From Escherichia sp. MOD1-EC7003 (GTDB lineage: Bacteria; Pseudomonadota; Gammaproteobacteria; Enterobacterales; Enterobacteriaceae), in assembly GCF_002965065.1 (NCBI RefSeq), contig NZ_PTRE01000048.1, positions 1-64,000 of the forward strand: a stretch of DNA of 64,000 bases, written 5' to 3'. Below, one piece after another: positions 43,156 through 54,684 of this stretch (position 1 is its first letter; each line of letters begins with the position of its first letter). Position numbers and translations under genes: made by a program. The notes below the pieces were generated by a model. The model did not search any database and was not told where the DNA came from. It worked only from the letters and a program-made list of their open reading frames with translations.

Positions 43156-45882
43156 ATGGCTACAATTCATGTAGACGGCAAAGAATACGAGGTCAACGGA
43201 GCGGACAACCTGCTGGAAGCTTGTCTGTCTCTGGGCCTTGATATTCCTTACTTTTGCTGGCATCCGGCGTTGGGAAGCGTCGGTGCTTGCCGCCAGTGTG
43301 CGGTGAAGCAATACCAAAACGCGGAAGACACGCGTGGTCGCCTGGTGATGTCCTGTATGACACCGGCTTCCGATGGCACCTTTATTTCCATTGACGACGA
43401 AGAAGCGAAACAGTTCCGCGAAAGCGTGGTGGAGTGGTTGATGACCAACCACCCGCACGATTGCCCGGTGTGTGAAGAAGGTGGTAACTGCCATCTTCAG
43501 GATATGACCGTGATGACCGGACACAGCTTCCGTCGCTACCGTTTCACCAAGCGTACCCACCGTAATCAGGAGCTGGGGCCGTTCATCTCGCATGAAATGA
43601 ACCGCTGCATCGCCTGCTACCGCTGCGTGCGTTATTACAAAGATTATGCCGACGGTCAGGATCTGGGCGTGTATGGCGCGCACGACAACGTGTACTTCGG
43701 TCGTCCGCAAGACGGCACCCTGGAAAGCGAATTCTCCGGCAACCTGGTGGAAATCTGCCCGACCGGCGTATTTACCGATAAAACGCACTCCGAGCGTTAC
43801 AACCGTAAATGGGATATGCAGTTTGCACCGAGCATCTGCCAGCAATGTTCCATCGGTTGTAACATCAGCCCCGGCGAGCGTTATGGTGAACTGCGTCGTA
43901 TCGAAAACCGTTACAACGGTACGGTAAACCACTATTTCCTCTGCGACCGTGGTCGTTTCGGTTACGGTTACGTCAACCTGAAAGACCGTCCGCGTCAGCC
44001 GGTACAGCGTCGTGGCGATGATTTCATTACTCTTAACGCCGAACAGGCAATGCAGGGCGCGGCAGATATTCTGCGTCAGTCGAAGAAAGTCATCGGCATC
44101 GGTTCTCCGCGCGCCAGCGTGGAAAGCAACTTTGCGCTACGTGAGCTGGTGGGCGAAGACAACTTCTATACCGGTATCGCTCACGGTGAGCAGGAGCGTC
44201 TGCAACTGGCGCTGAAAGTACTGCGTGAAGGCGGCATTTATACTCCGGCTCTGCGCGAAATCGAATCTTACGATGCGGTACTGGTGCTGGGCGAAGACGT
44301 TACCCAGACCGGCGCACGTATCGCGCTGGCGGTGCGTCAGGCGGTGAAAGGTAAAGCACGCGAAATGGCGGCAGCACAGAAAGTGGCTGACTGGCAGATT
44401 GCGGCAATTCTCAACATCGGCCAACGTGCGAAGCATCCGCTGTTTGTTACCAATGTTGATGACACCCGTCTGGATGATATCGCGGCGTGGACTTACCGCG
44501 CACCGGTTGAAGATCAGGCGCGTTTAGGTTTTGCCATTGCTCATGCGCTGGATAACTCCGCGCCAGCGGTTGACGGTATCGAGCCTGAGCTACAAAGCAA
44601 AATCGATGTCATTGTGCAGGCACTGGCTGGTGCGAAGAAACCGTTGATTATCTCCGGGACGAACGCCGGTAGCTTAGAGGTGATTCAGGCTGCGGCTAAC
44701 GTGGCGAAAGCCCTGAAAGGTCGCGGCGCTGACGTAGGTATCACCATGATTGCCCGTTCTGTCAACAGCATGGGGCTGGGCATTATGGGGGGGGGATCGC
44801 TTGAAGAAGCGTTGACCGAACTGGAAACCGGACGCGCCGACGCGGTGGTGGTGCTGGAAAACGATCTGCATCGTCACGCTTCTGCTACCCGCGTGAATGC
44901 TGCGCTGGCTAAAGCGCCGCTGGTGATGGTGGTTGACCATCAACGCACGGCGATAATGGAAAACGCTCATCTGGTGCTTTCTGCTGCCAGCTTTGCTGAA
45001 AGCGACGGTACGGTCATTAATAATGAAGGCCGCGCCCAACGTTTCTTCCAGGTTTACGATCCGGCTTATTACGACAGCAAAACTGTCATGCTGGAAAGCT
45101 GGCGCTGGCTGCACTCGCTGCACAGTACCCTGCTGAGTCGTGAAGTGGACTGGACGCAGCTCGACCACGTGATTGACGCCGTTGTGGCGAAAATTCCGGA
45201 ACTGGCGGGTATCAAAGATGCCGCGCCGGATGCGACCTTCCGCATTCGTGGCCAGAAGTTGGCCCGTGAACCGCACCGTTACAGCGGTCGTACCGCCATG
45301 CGCGCTAATATCAGCGTTCATGAGCCGCGTCAGCCGCAGGATATTGACACTATGTTCACCTTCTCGATGGAAGGTAACAACCAGCCGACCGCGCACCGTT
45401 CGCAAGTGCCGTTTGCCTGGGCGCCGGGCTGGAACTCCCCGCAGGCGTGGAACAAATTCCAGGACGAAGTGGGCGGCAAACTGCGCTTTGGCGATCCGGG
45501 CGTGCGTTTGTTTGAAACCAGCGAAAATGGTCTGGATTACTTCACCAGCGTACCGGCACGCTTCCAGCCGCAGGACGGGAAATGGCGTATCGCGCCGTAC
45601 TACCACCTGTTTGGCAGTGATGAATTGTCACAGCGTGCTCCGGTCTTCCAGAGCCGTATGCCGCAGCCGTACATCAAACTCAACCCGGCAGATGCCGCGA
45701 AGTTGGGGGTGAATGCGGGTACACGCGTCTCCTTTAGTTACGATGGCAACACGGTCACGCTGCCGGTTGAAATCGCCGAAGGGCTGACGGCAGGGCAGGT
45801 GGGCTTGCCGATGGGGATGTCCGGCATTGCTCCGGTGCTGGCGGGCGCGCATCTTGAGGATCTCAAGGAGGCACAACAATGA
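43156..45882 (+). CDS. nuoG: NADH:ubiquinone oxidoreductase subunit G
   Basis: The largest peripheral subunit, 908 residues, with a 2Fe-2S ferredoxin-like N-terminal domain (Cys in [17 protein letters not shown]), a His/Cys-type 4Fe-4S site ([18 protein letters not shown]) and further 4Fe-4S motifs ([23 protein letters not shown]), then a molybdopterin-oxidoreductase-like region. I use ATG 43156, seven bases after GGAAG, over an ATG six bases earlier. A run of nine G lies at 44787-44795 within the reading frame. Confidence 0.98.
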   Translation: MATIHVDGKEYEVNGADNLLEACLSLGLDIPYFCWHPALGSVGACRQCAVKQYQNAEDTRGRLVMSCMTPASDGTFISIDDEEAKQFRESVVEWLMTNHPHDCPVCEEGGNCHLQDMTVMTGHSFRRYRFTKRTHRNQELGPFISHEMNRCIACYRCVRYYKDYADGQDLGVYGAHDNVYFGRPQDGTLESEFSGNLVEICPTGVFTDKTHSERYNRKWDMQFAPSICQQCSIGCNISPGERYGELRRIENRYNGTVNHYFLCDRGRFGYGYVNLKDRPRQPVQRRGDDFITLNAEQAMQGAADILRQSKKVIGIGSPRASVESNFALRELVGEDNFYTGIAHGEQERLQLALKVLREGGIYTPALREIESYDAVLVLGEDVTQTGARIALAVRQAVKGKAREMAAAQKVADWQIAAILNIGQRAKHPLFVTNVDDTRLDDIAAWTYRAPVEDQARLGFAIAHALDNSAPAVDGIEPELQSKIDVIVQALAGAKKPLIISGTNAGSLEVIQAAANVAKALKGRGADVGITMIARSVNSMGLGIMGGGSLEEALTELETGRADAVVVLENDLHRHASATRVNAALAKAPLVMVVDHQRTAIMENAHLVLSAASFAESDGTVINNEGRAQRFFQVYDPAYYDSKTVMLESWRWLHSLHSTLLSREVDWTQLDHVIDAVVAKIPELAGIKDAAPDATFRIRGQKLAREPHRYSGRTAMRANISVHEPRQPQDIDTMFTFSMEGNNQPTAHRSQVPFAWAPGWNSPQAWNKFQDEVGGKLRFGDPGVRLFETSENGLDYFTSVPARFQPQDGKWRIAPYYHLFGSDELSQRAPVFQSRMPQPYIKLNPADAAKLGVNAGTRVSFSYDGNTVTLPVEIAEGLTAGQVGLPMGMSGIAPVLAGAHLEDLKEAQQ

Positions 45883-46856
45883 GTTGGTTATCACCGGAAC
45901 TGATAGAGATCCTGCTGACCATCCTCAAAGCGGTAGTGATCCTGCTGGTGGTTGTCACCTGTGGGGCATTCATGAGCTTTGGCGAACGTCGCCTGCTGGG
46001 TCTGTTCCAGAACCGTTACGGACCTAACCGTGTTGGCTGGGGCGGTTCGCTCCAGCTGGTTGCGGACATGATCAAAATGTTCTTTAAAGAAGACTGGATC
46101 CCGAAATTCTCGGATCGCGTCATCTTTACCCTGGCACCGATGATTGCCTTTACCTCGCTGCTGCTGGCTTTTGCGATTGTGCCAGTCAGTCCCGGTTGGG
46201 TGGTTGCTGACCTGAACATCGGGATTTTGTTCTTCCTGATGATGGCCGGTCTGGCGGTTTACGCGGTGCTGTTTGCGGGCTGGTCAAGTAACAACAAATA
46301 CTCGCTGCTGGGTGCGATGCGTGCTTCTGCGCAGACCCTGAGCTACGAAGTGTTCCTCGGGCTTTCCCTGATGGGCGTGGTGGCGCAGGCTGGTTCATTC
46401 AACATGACCGATATCGTTAATAGCCAGGCGCATGTGTGGAACGTCATCCCGCAATTCTTTGGTTTTATTACCTTTGCCATCGCGGGCGTGGCGGTGTGTC
46501 ACCGTCACCCGTTTGACCAGCCGGAAGCCGAGCAGGAACTGGCCGATGGTTACCACATTGAATATTCCGGTATGAAGTTCGGTCTGTTCTTCGTGGGTGA
46601 GTACATCGGGATTGTGACCATCTCCGCACTGATGGTGACGCTGTTCTTCGGTGGCTGGCAAGGCCCGTTGTTACCGCCATTCATCTGGTTCGCGCTGAAA
46701 ACCGCGTTCTTTATGATGATGTTCATTTTGATTCGTGCGTCGTTACCACGTCCGCGCTATGACCAGGTAATGTCCTTCGGCTGGAAAATCTGCCTGCCGC
46801 TGACGCTCGTCAACTTGCTGGTAACGGCGGCTGTCATTCTCTGGCAGGCGCAATAA
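45879..46856 (+). CDS. nuoH: NADH:ubiquinone oxidoreductase subunit H
   Basis: Membrane subunit H forms the channel linking the quinone site to the proton-pumping arm, 325 residues with about eight hydrophobic segments. Conserved motifs [20 protein letters not shown] and the acidic loop [18 protein letters not shown] are present. It overlaps the nuoG stop by four bases (ATGA). Confidence 0.98.
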
Positions 46857-46870
46857 GGGGCACTAAGACC

Positions 46871-47413
46871 ATGACCTTAAAAGAATTGTTAGTAGGTTTC
46901 GGCACCCAGGTTCGTAGTATCTGGATGATCGGCCTGCACGCGTTCGCCAAACGCGAAACGCGAATGTATCCGGAAGAGCCGGTCTATCTGCCGCCCCGTT
47001 ATCGTGGTCGTATCGTTCTGACTCGCGACCCGGACGGTGAAGAGCGTTGCGTAGCTTGTAACCTCTGCGCGGTAGCCTGCCCGGTCGGCTGTATCTCGCT
47101 GCAAAAAGCAGAAACCAAAGATGGTCGCTGGTATCCGGAATTTTTCCGCATCAACTTCTCACGCTGCATTTTCTGTGGTCTGTGCGAAGAAGCTTGTCCG
47201 ACCACGGCGATTCAGTTAACCCCGGATTTCGAAATGGGGGAATACAAGCGTCAGGATCTGGTTTACGAGAAAGAGGATCTGCTGATCTCCGGTCCGGGCA
47301 AATACCCGGAATATAACTTCTACCGGATGGCAGGTATGGCAATCGACGGCAAAGATAAGGGCGAAGCAGAGAACGAAGCCAAGCCTATCGACGTCAAGAG
47401 CCTGTTACCGTAA
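46871..47413 (+). CDS. nuoI: NADH:ubiquinone oxidoreductase subunit I
   Basis: Ferredoxin-type subunit carrying two 4Fe-4S clusters (N6a, N6b), 180 residues. The two motifs [15 protein letters not shown] (about residues 60-74) and [15 protein letters not shown] (about 99-113) are intact. It relays electrons from NuoG toward NuoB. Eleven bases separate it from nuoJ. Confidence 0.98.
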
Positions 47414-47424
47414 GGAGAGGGGCA

Positions 47425-47979
47425 ATGGAGTTCGCTTTTTATATTTGTGGCCTGATAGCCATACTTGCGACCTTGCGAGTGATCACCCATACCAATCCGG
47501 TACACGCACTGCTGTACCTGATTATTTCGCTGCTGGCGATTTCCGGGGTGTTCTTCTCGCTGGGTGCTTACTTCGCCGGTGCGCTGGAAATTATCGTCTA
47601 CGCGGGTGCCATTATGGTGCTGTTCGTGTTCGTGGTGATGATGCTCAACCTGGGCGGTTCGGAAATCGAACAGGAACGCCAGTGGCTGAAACCGCAGGTG
47701 TGGATTGGTCCGGCAATTTTGTCGGCCATCATGCTGGTGGTGATTGTTTACGCCATTCTCGGGGTTAACGATCAGGGTATCGACGGTACGCCAATCAGTG
47801 CTAAAGCAGTGGGTATTACGCTGTTCGGGCCTTACGTACTGGCGGTGGAACTGGCTTCTATGCTGCTGCTCGCGGGTCTGGTTGTGGCCTTCCACGTCGG
47901 GCGTGAAGATCGCGCGGGCGAGGTACTGAGCAACCGTCCGAATGACAGCGCGAAAAGAAAAACGGAGGAGCACGCATGA
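47425..47979 (+). CDS. nuoJ: NADH:ubiquinone oxidoreductase subunit J
   Basis: Membrane subunit of the hydrophobic arm (ND6-type), 184 residues with five hydrophobic segments and the conserved [20 protein letters not shown] segment. Overlaps nuoK by four bases, so translation of J and K is coupled. Confidence 0.98.
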
Positions 47980-48278
47980 TCCCCTTACAACATGGACTGA
48001 TCCTCGCGGCAATCTTATTCGTTCTTGGCTTAACCGGTCTGGTTATCCGTCGCAATCTGCTGTTTATGCTGATTGGTCTGGAAATCATGATTAACGCTTC
48101 CGCGCTGGCCTTTGTGGTCGCGGGAAGCTACTGGGGCCAGACCGACGGTCAGGTGATGTACATTCTCGCCATCAGCCTTGCGGCGGCAGAAGCGAGTATC
48201 GGCCTTGCGCTGCTGCTGCAACTTCACCGTCGTCGCCAGAACCTGAACATCGATTCAGTAAGTGAGATGCGCGGATGA
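47976..48278 (+). CDS. nuoK: NADH:ubiquinone oxidoreductase subunit K
   Basis: ND4L-type subunit, 100 residues with three hydrophobic segments. The membrane glutamates expected in the proton path are visible at [11 protein letters not shown] and [14 protein letters not shown]. Overlaps nuoL by four bases. Confidence 0.98.
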
Positions 48279-50116
48279 ATATGCTTGCCTTAACCATTAT
48301 TTTGCCATTGATTGGCTTCGTCCTGCTGGCGTTCTCCCGTGGGCGCTGGTCTGAAAACGTTTCGGCGATCGTGGGTGTCGGCTCTGTGGGCCTGGCGGCG
48401 CTGGTAACCGCCTTTATTGGCGTCGACTTCTTCGCTAACGGCGAGCAGGCATACAGCCAGCCGCTGTGGACGTGGATGTCGGTAGGCGACTTCAACATCG
48501 GTTTTAACCTGGTGCTGGACGGCCTGTCGCTGACCATGCTCTCGGTGGTCACCGGCGTCGGCTTCCTGATCCACATGTACGCCTCCTGGTATATGCGCGG
48601 TGAAGAGGGGTACTCTCGTTTCTTCGCTTACACCAACCTGTTCATTGCCAGCATGGTCGTTCTGGTTCTCGCCGATAACCTGCTGTTGATGTACCTCGGC
48701 TGGGAAGGTGTGGGCCTGTGCTCCTATCTGCTGATCGGTTTCTATTACACCGATCCGAAGAATGGCGCAGCGGCAATGAAAGCGTTCGTCGTGACCCGTG
48801 TGGGTGACGTGTTCCTTGCTTTCGCGCTGTTCATTCTCTACAACGAACTGGGCACCCTGAACTTCCGCGAAATGGTGGAACTGGCACCGGCGCACTTTGC
48901 TGACGGCAATAATATGCTGATGTGGGCGACGCTGATGCTGCTGGGCGGTGCGGTCGGTAAATCTGCGCAGTTGCCGTTGCAGACCTGGCTTGCCGATGCG
49001 ATGGCTGGCCCGACGCCAGTCTCCGCGTTGATCCACGCCGCAACCATGGTAACTGCGGGTGTCTACCTGATTGCCCGTACCCACGGCCTGTTCCTGATGA
49101 CGCCGGAAGTTCTGCATCTGGTGGGTATTGTCGGGGCGGTTACGCTGCTGCTGGCCGGTTTTGCCGCGCTGGTACAGACCGACATCAAACGTGTTCTCGC
49201 TTACTCCACCATGAGTCAGATTGGCTACATGTTCCTCGCGCTTGGTGTACAGGCATGGGATGCGGCGATTTTCCACTTGATGACCCACGCGTTCTTTAAA
49301 GCGCTGCTGTTCCTGGCGTCCGGTTCCGTCATTCTGGCCTGCCATCACGAACAGAACATCTTCAAGATGGGCGGTCTGCGTAAATCTATTCCGCTGGTTT
49401 ATCTCTGCTTCCTGGTGGGCGGTGCAGCACTGTCGGCACTGCCGCTGGTCACTGCGGGCTTCTTCAGTAAGGATGAGATCCTCGCGGGTGCGATGGCGAA
49501 TGGTCATATCAATCTGATGGTGGCAGGTCTGGTCGGTGCGTTTATGACCTCGCTCTACACCTTCCGTATGATTTTCATCGTCTTCCACGGAAAAGAACAA
49601 ATTCACGCTCACGCCGTGAAAGGGGTAACTCACAGCCTGCCGCTGATTGTGCTGCTGATCCTTTCCACCTTCGTTGGCGCACTGATTGTACCGCCGCTGC
49701 AGGGCGTGCTTCCGCAAACTACGGAGCTGGCGCACGGCAGCATGTTGACCCTGGAAATTACCTCTGGTGTGGTCGCGGTTGTCGGCATTCTGCTGGCAGC
49801 CTGGCTGTGGCTGGGTAAACGCACTCTGGTGACCTCCATTGCCAACAGTGCGCCAGGCCGACTGCTGGGCACCTGGTGGTACAACGCCTGGGGCTTTGAC
49901 TGGCTGTACGACAAAGTGTTTGTTAAACCGTTCCTGGGTATTGCGTGGCTGCTGAAGCGCGACCCGATGAACGCCATGATGAACATCCCGGCGATCCTCT
50001 CGCGCTTTGCAGGTAAAGGCCTGCTGTTAAGCGAGAACGGTTATCTGCGCTGGTATGTGGCATCCATGAGCATCGGTGCGGTGGTTGTGTTGGCGCTGCT
50101 GATGGTATTGCGTTGA
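48275..50116 (+). CDS. nuoL: NADH:ubiquinone oxidoreductase subunit L
   Basis: Large antiporter-like proton-translocating subunit (ND5-type), 613 residues with many hydrophobic segments and the long lateral amphipathic helix toward the C-terminus. Motifs include the Glu in [14 protein letters not shown] and the Lys/His region [21 protein letters not shown]. Unlike other joints in the operon, 174 bases including a REP pair separate it from nuoM. Confidence 0.98.
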
Positions 50117-50131
50117 GTTTGACGAATGCGG

Positions 50132-50208
50132 TTTTGCCCGGTGGCGCTGCGCTTACCGGGCCTACAGGGTTCCGTAGGTCGGGTAAGCGTTAGCGCCACC
50201 CGACACCA
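50132..50208 (+). repeat. REP pair (BIME) inside the nuo operon, between nuoL and nuoM
   Basis: Two inverted REP-like units, TTGCCCGGTGGCGCTGCG...ACCGGGCCTACAGG (50134-50167) and CCGTAGGTCGGGTAAGCG...GCGCCACCCGACA (50172-50205). They sit in the largest non-coding gap of the operon. A role in mRNA processing or relative subunit dosage is possible. Confidence 0.85.
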
Positions 50209-50290
50209 CAAACCGCACTCAACCGTGAAATTTGTCGAATTCGTTGAAAATCGGTCCTTGATAGGACTTTAACAAGGAATAAAGATCGCC

Positions 50291-51820
50291 ATGTTACTAC
50301 CCTGGCTAATATTAATTCCCTTTATTGGCGGCTTCCTGTGCTGGCAGACCGAACGCTTTGGCGTCAAGGTGCCGCGCTGGATCGCGCTGATCACCATGGG
50401 ATTGACGCTGGCACTGTCGCTGCAACTGTGGTTGCAGGGCGGTTATTCACTGACGCAATCTGCCGGAATTCCGCAGTGGCAGTCTGAATTCGACATGCCG
50501 TGGATCCCGCGTTTTGGCATCTCTATCCATCTTGCCATTGACGGTCTGTCGCTGCTGATGGTCGTGCTGACCGGGCTGCTCGGTGTGCTGGCGGTACTCT
50601 GTTCGTGGAAAGAGATCGAAAAATATCAGGGCTTCTTCCACCTCAACCTGATGTGGATCCTGGGCGGCGTTATCGGCGTGTTCCTTGCCATCGACATGTT
50701 CCTGTTCTTCTTCTTCTGGGAAATGATGCTGGTGCCGATGTACTTCCTGATCGCACTGTGGGGGCATAAAGCCTCTGACGGTAAAACGCGTATCACGGCG
50801 GCAACCAAGTTCTTCATTTACACCCAGGCGAGTGGTCTGGTGATGTTGATCGCCATCCTGGCGCTGGTTTTTGTTCACTACAATGCGACTGGCGTCTGGA
50901 CCTTCAACTATGAAGAGCTGCTAAATACGCCAATGTCCAGTGGTGTGGAATACCTGCTGATGCTGGGCTTCTTCATCGCGTTTGCGGTGAAAATGCCGGT
51001 GGTTCCGCTGCATGGTTGGCTGCCGGATGCGCACTCCCAGGCACCGACCGCCGGTTCTGTCGACCTCGCGGGGATCTTGTTGAAAACCGCCGCTTACGGT
51101 TTGCTGCGTTTCTCCCTGCCGCTGTTCCCGAACGCGTCGGCAGAGTTCGCGCCAATCGCGATGTGGCTGGGGGTTATCGGCATCTTCTACGGTGCGTGGA
51201 TGGCCTTCGCCCAGACCGATATCAAACGTCTGATCGCCTACACCTCGGTTTCCCACATGGGCTTCGTGCTGATTGCCATCTACACCGGCAGCCAGTTGGC
51301 CTACCAGGGGGCGGTTATTCAGATGATTGCGCACGGTTTGTCGGCGGCGGGGCTGTTTATTCTTTGCGGTCAGCTCTATGAACGTATCCACACCCGCGAC
51401 ATGCGCATGATGGGCGGTCTGTGGAGCAAGATAAAATGGCTGCCAGCACTGTCGCTGTTCTTTGCGGTGGCAACGCTTGGGATGCCAGGCACCGGTAACT
51501 TCGTTGGTGAATTTATGATTCTGTTCGGCAGCTTCCAGGTTGTCCCGGTGATTACCGTTATTTCTACCTTTGGGCTGGTCTTTGCATCTGTTTATTCGCT
51601 GGCGATGTTGCATCGCGCTTACTTCGGTAAAGCGAAAAGCCAGATTGCCAGCCAGGAACTGCCAGGGATGTCGCTGCGTGAGCTGTCTATGATCCTGTTG
51701 CTGGTGGTGCTGCTGGTACTGCTGGGCTTCTATCCGCAGCCGATTCTGGATACCTCGCACTCCGCGATTGGCAATATCCAGCAGTGGTTTGTTAACTCCG
51801 TTACTACTACAAGGCCGTAA
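50291..51820 (+). CDS. nuoM: NADH:ubiquinone oxidoreductase subunit M
   Basis: Antiporter-like proton-translocating subunit (ND4-type), 509 residues with about 14 hydrophobic segments. The conserved Glu ([20 protein letters not shown]), the Lys/His segment [20 protein letters not shown] and the discontinuous-helix [15 protein letters not shown] are present. Preceded by the REP gap and a separate ribosome binding site. Confidence 0.98.
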   Translation: MLLPWLILIPFIGGFLCWQTERFGVKVPRWIALITMGLTLALSLQLWLQGGYSLTQSAGIPQWQSEFDMPWIPRFGISIHLAIDGLSLLMVVLTGLLGVLAVLCSWKEIEKYQGFFHLNLMWILGGVIGVFLAIDMFLFFFFWEMMLVPMYFLIALWGHKASDGKTRITAATKFFIYTQASGLVMLIAILALVFVHYNATGVWTFNYEELLNTPMSSGVEYLLMLGFFIAFAVKMPVVPLHGWLPDAHSQAPTAGSVDLAGILLKTAAYGLLRFSLPLFPNASAEFAPIAMWLGVIGIFYGAWMAFAQTDIKRLIAYTSVSHMGFVLIAIYTGSQLAYQGAVIQMIAHGLSAAGLFILCGQLYERIHTRDMRMMGGLWSKIKWLPALSLFFAVATLGMPGTGNFVGEFMILFGSFQVVPVITVISTFGLVFASVYSLAMLHRAYFGKAKSQIASQELPGMSLRELSMILLLVVLLVLLGFYPQPILDTSHSAIGNIQQWFVNSVTTTRP

Positions 51821-51827
51821 ATCGCTC

Positions 51828-53285
51828 ATGACTTTAACTCCACAAAACCTGATCGCACTGCTACCGTTGCTGATCGTCGGCTTGACGGTGGTGGTTGTGA
51901 TGCTCTCCATTGCGTGGCGACGCAATCATTTCCTCAACGCTACGCTCTCGGTTATTGGGCTTAACGCGGCGCTGGTTTCGCTCTGGTTTGTCGGCCAGGC
52001 GGGCGCTATGGATGTTACGCCGCTGATGCGCGTTGATGGTTTCGCCATGCTTTACACCGGGCTGGTATTGTTGGCGAGCCTCGCCACCTGTACTTTCGCC
52101 TACCCGTGGCTTGAAGGCTATAACGACAACAAGGACGAGTTCTACCTGTTGGTGTTAATTGCCGCCCTGGGTGGGATCCTGCTGGCGAATGCCAACCATC
52201 TGGCGTCTTTGTTCCTCGGTATCGAACTGATCTCTTTGCCGCTGTTTGGCCTGGTCGGTTACGCTTTCCGCCAGAAACGTTCGCTTGAAGCCAGTATCAA
52301 ATACACTATCCTTTCTGCCGCCGCGTCTTCTTTCCTGCTGTTCGGTATGGCGCTGGTGTATGCGCAGTCTGGCGACCTGTCGTTTGTCGCGCTGGGTAAA
52401 AACCTCGGCGACGGTATGCTCAACGAGCCGCTGTTGCTGGCAGGTTTCGGCCTGATGATTGTCGGCCTCGGCTTCAAACTCTCTCTGGTGCCGTTCCACC
52501 TGTGGACGCCAGACGTATATCAGGGCGCGCCTGCGCCGGTTTCCACTTTCCTGGCGACGGCGAGCAAAATCGCTATCTTCGGCGTAGTGATGCGTCTGTT
52601 CCTTTACGCACCAGTGGGTGACAGCGAAGCGATTCGCGTGGTGCTGGCGATTATCGCCTTTGCCTCTATCATCTTCGGTAACCTGATGGCGCTGAGCCAG
52701 ACCAACATCAAACGTCTGCTCGGTTACTCATCTATCTCTCACCTCGGCTATCTGCTGGTGGCGCTGATTGCGCTGCAAACTGGCGAGATGTCGATGGAGG
52801 CGGTAGGGGTTTACCTGGCCGGTTATCTGTTCAGCAGCCTCGGCGCGTTCGGCGTGGTCAGCCTGATGTCCAGCCCGTATCGTGGCCCGGATGCTGATTC
52901 CCTGTTCTCTTACCGCGGTCTGTTCTGGCATCGTCCGATCCTCGCGGCGGTGATGACGGTGATGATGCTGTCTCTGGCCGGTATCCCGATGACGCTGGGC
53001 TTTATCGGTAAGTTCTACGTGCTGGCAGTTGGTGTCCAGGCACACTTGTGGTGGCTGGTGGGTGCCGTGGTTGTCGGTTCGGCAATCGGCCTCTACTACT
53101 ACCTGCGCGTAGCGGTGAGCCTGTATCTGCACGCACCAGAGCAACCGGGTCGCGATGCACCGTCAAACTGGCAGTACAGCGCAGGCGGTATCGTGGTGCT
53201 GATCTCTGCACTGTTGGTACTGGTGCTGGGTGTATGGCCACAACCGCTGATTAGCATTGTGCGGTTAGCAATGCCGCTGATGTAA
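51828..53285 (+). CDS. nuoN: NADH:ubiquinone oxidoreductase subunit N
   Basis: Antiporter-like proton-translocating subunit (ND2-type), 485 residues with about 14 hydrophobic segments, last gene of the operon. Typical motifs are [31 protein letters not shown] and [16 protein letters not shown] use ATG 51828; an in-frame start at 51768 lies inside nuoM. A terminator follows. Confidence 0.98.
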   Translation: MTLTPQNLIALLPLLIVGLTVVVVMLSIAWRRNHFLNATLSVIGLNAALVSLWFVGQAGAMDVTPLMRVDGFAMLYTGLVLLASLATCTFAYPWLEGYNDNKDEFYLLVLIAALGGILLANANHLASLFLGIELISLPLFGLVGYAFRQKRSLEASIKYTILSAAASSFLLFGMALVYAQSGDLSFVALGKNLGDGMLNEPLLLAGFGLMIVGLGFKLSLVPFHLWTPDVYQGAPAPVSTFLATASKIAIFGVVMRLFLYAPVGDSEAIRVVLAIIAFASIIFGNLMALSQTNIKRLLGYSSISHLGYLLVALIALQTGEMSMEAVGVYLAGYLFSSLGAFGVVSLMSSPYRGPDADSLFSYRGLFWHRPILAAVMTVMMLSLAGIPMTLGFIGKFYVLAVGVQAHLWWLVGAVVVGSAIGLYYYLRVAVSLYLHAPEQPGRDAPSNWQYSAGGIVVLISALLVLVLGVWPQPLISIVRLAMPLM

Positions 53286-53309
53286 TCTGTTAGTTTGTAA
53301 GTCAGAAAG

Positions 53310-53335
53310 CCGCCGACATGTTCGGCGGTTTTTTT
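53310..53335 (+). terminator. Terminator of the nuo operon
   Basis: CCGCCGA pairs with TCGGCGG around a CATGT loop, followed by TTTTTTT. Strong Rho-independent terminator after nuoN. Confidence 0.93.
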
Positions 53336-53362
53336 ATGGTATTTATAAAGAAATTAGAAGAG

Positions 53363-53785
53363 TTAATCCCACCAACAAATAACTGGATGCATACCCGCAG
53401 GGACCTCAACCCATCCATGATTCGTATCTTCTGACCATCCTTCCCAACACTCATCAGGGGCAATTTCTTCTACAAACCAGCTCTGAACTTCTTCTGGTGA
53501 AGCAGAAGTGATAACTAAAATACGTTCACTAAAGGGCCAGTCTGGGTCATCGGACATCGTAATCTCTACCAAAACATCACTGACATCGTTACGCTCACGA
53601 ATTTTCTGTAAATGGTGATAGATAGTTTGCGGAGATTGTTCTGGAGTCACATTGCAACATATCGAACCGACGATATTATTGCCGATAAAAAAATCCTCAA
53701 GAGATAACAATGGACGCAGGGTATCAGGATCATTAACATCACCGTTGATATTAACAAGTTGGGTAATGCGTTCTAAAGGTGTCAT
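53363..53785 (-). CDS. Uncharacterised small protein downstream of nuoN
   Basis: The frame opens at 53839, but the best start is ATG 53785 (MTPLERITQLVNING...), with AAGGA six bases away, giving 140 residues. It is acidic and ends in Trp-rich WVEVPAGMHPVICWWD. I see no signal peptide or membrane segment and no domain I can name. It occupies the nuoN side of the yfbM region; yfbN, yfbO and yfbP lie there in K-12, but I cannot tell which, if any, it equals. Confidence 0.75.
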   Translation of the reverse strand: MTPLERITQLVNINGDVNDPDTLRPLLSLEDFFIGNNIVGSICCNVTPEQSPQTIYHHLQKIRERNDVSDVLVEITMSDDPDWPFSERILVITSASPEEVQSWFVEEIAPDECWEGWSEDTNHGWVEVPAGMHPVICWWD

Positions 53786-53967
53786 AATCATTCCTTGAAA
53801 TAATTCATTCATCAAGTGAATGGTATTGTCTGAATTCATTAACGAATAAATAGAAACAACGCCATACGTCTTATTAGATTCAGGAGTATCATAACATGGA
53901 CGTTAAGCAGGAAATGCAGTTATACCATTGTTATATATAATATCTTAAATATTTAAAGGCTTATGAC

Positions 53968-54684
53968 ATGGAATGGTTAAGTGAAATTCGCAAACTTCGG
54001 GAGAGCATATCTGTCGGTATCCAGGCTGCCAGGCGTTTGTTAGAGAAGACTGGTGGTGATGTTGATGAAGCCATTAAGTTGTTTCATATTGACCAAATCA
54101 ATATATTGACGGCAAAAGTAGACGTCACTCATCAGGAGGCAGAGAATGTTTTGCTGGCGGCAAACTACGATATGGCAGAAGCTCTTCGGCGTATTGATGA
54201 ACAACGCTATACACTGACGGAATTGATTATACGTAAAAATAAGGATGCCGGAGATGCCTTAAACAAAATAGCATTGGCGATTGAATATGAGTGGGATCTC
54301 AAGCGTAAGTATTGGTTTGGTTTTGCAGATATCCAATTATTACCGCCAGTTTTACAAACATTTATGCTGGTTTATGAATGGCATGAATATGTTGGTTGGG
54401 AGGGAATGGATTGTGGGATATTTTTTGAAAGTGATCATATTTACCAGCAATTGCAAGCTTTGGGGTTGTTAGAACTCGCCCAAAAAATGGTTACTGCAAG
54501 AATCCGATATGATGAGCTAAAAGACAAGGCGGAAAATTTTTACGAAATTACAAAGGATGACATATTCAAAATGCTTATAATACATTGTGACCAACTTGCA
54601 AGAGAGGTTGATTCTATATTACTGCAATTTGTGAAGGATAATATTGAGGTTTTCCCACGCCGTCATAACAGACACGAGTTATAA
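53968..54684 (+). CDS. Protein with N-terminal UBA/EF-Ts-like repeats
   Basis: The 238-residue protein has two tandem helical motifs resembling UBA/TS-N domains: AARRLLEKTGGDVDEAIKLF (about residues 20-39) and EAENVLLAANYDMAEALRRI (about 53-72). The first is strikingly similar in form to the N-terminus of elongation factor Ts. The remainder is helical with aromatic patches. I do not know its function; it may correspond to yfbN of K-12 by length and place. Its TAA stop shares the palindrome TTATAA (54679-54684) with the stop of the convergent gene. Confidence 0.8.
   Translation: MEWLSEIRKLRESISVGIQAARRLLEKTGGDVDEAIKLFHIDQINILTAKVDVTHQEAENVLLAANYDMAEALRRIDEQRYTLTELIIRKNKDAGDALNKIALAIEYEWDLKRKYWFGFADIQLLPPVLQTFMLVYEWHEYVGWEGMDCGIFFESDHIYQQLQALGLLELAQKMVTARIRYDELKDKAENFYEITKDDIFKMLIIHCDQLAREVDSILLQFVKDNIEVFPRRHNRHEL

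Noticed and set aside
48290-49735. A 481-codon open frame antisense to nuoL
   Set aside because: Gln/His/Arg-rich translation typical of the complement of membrane-protein codons; no evidence for a gene.
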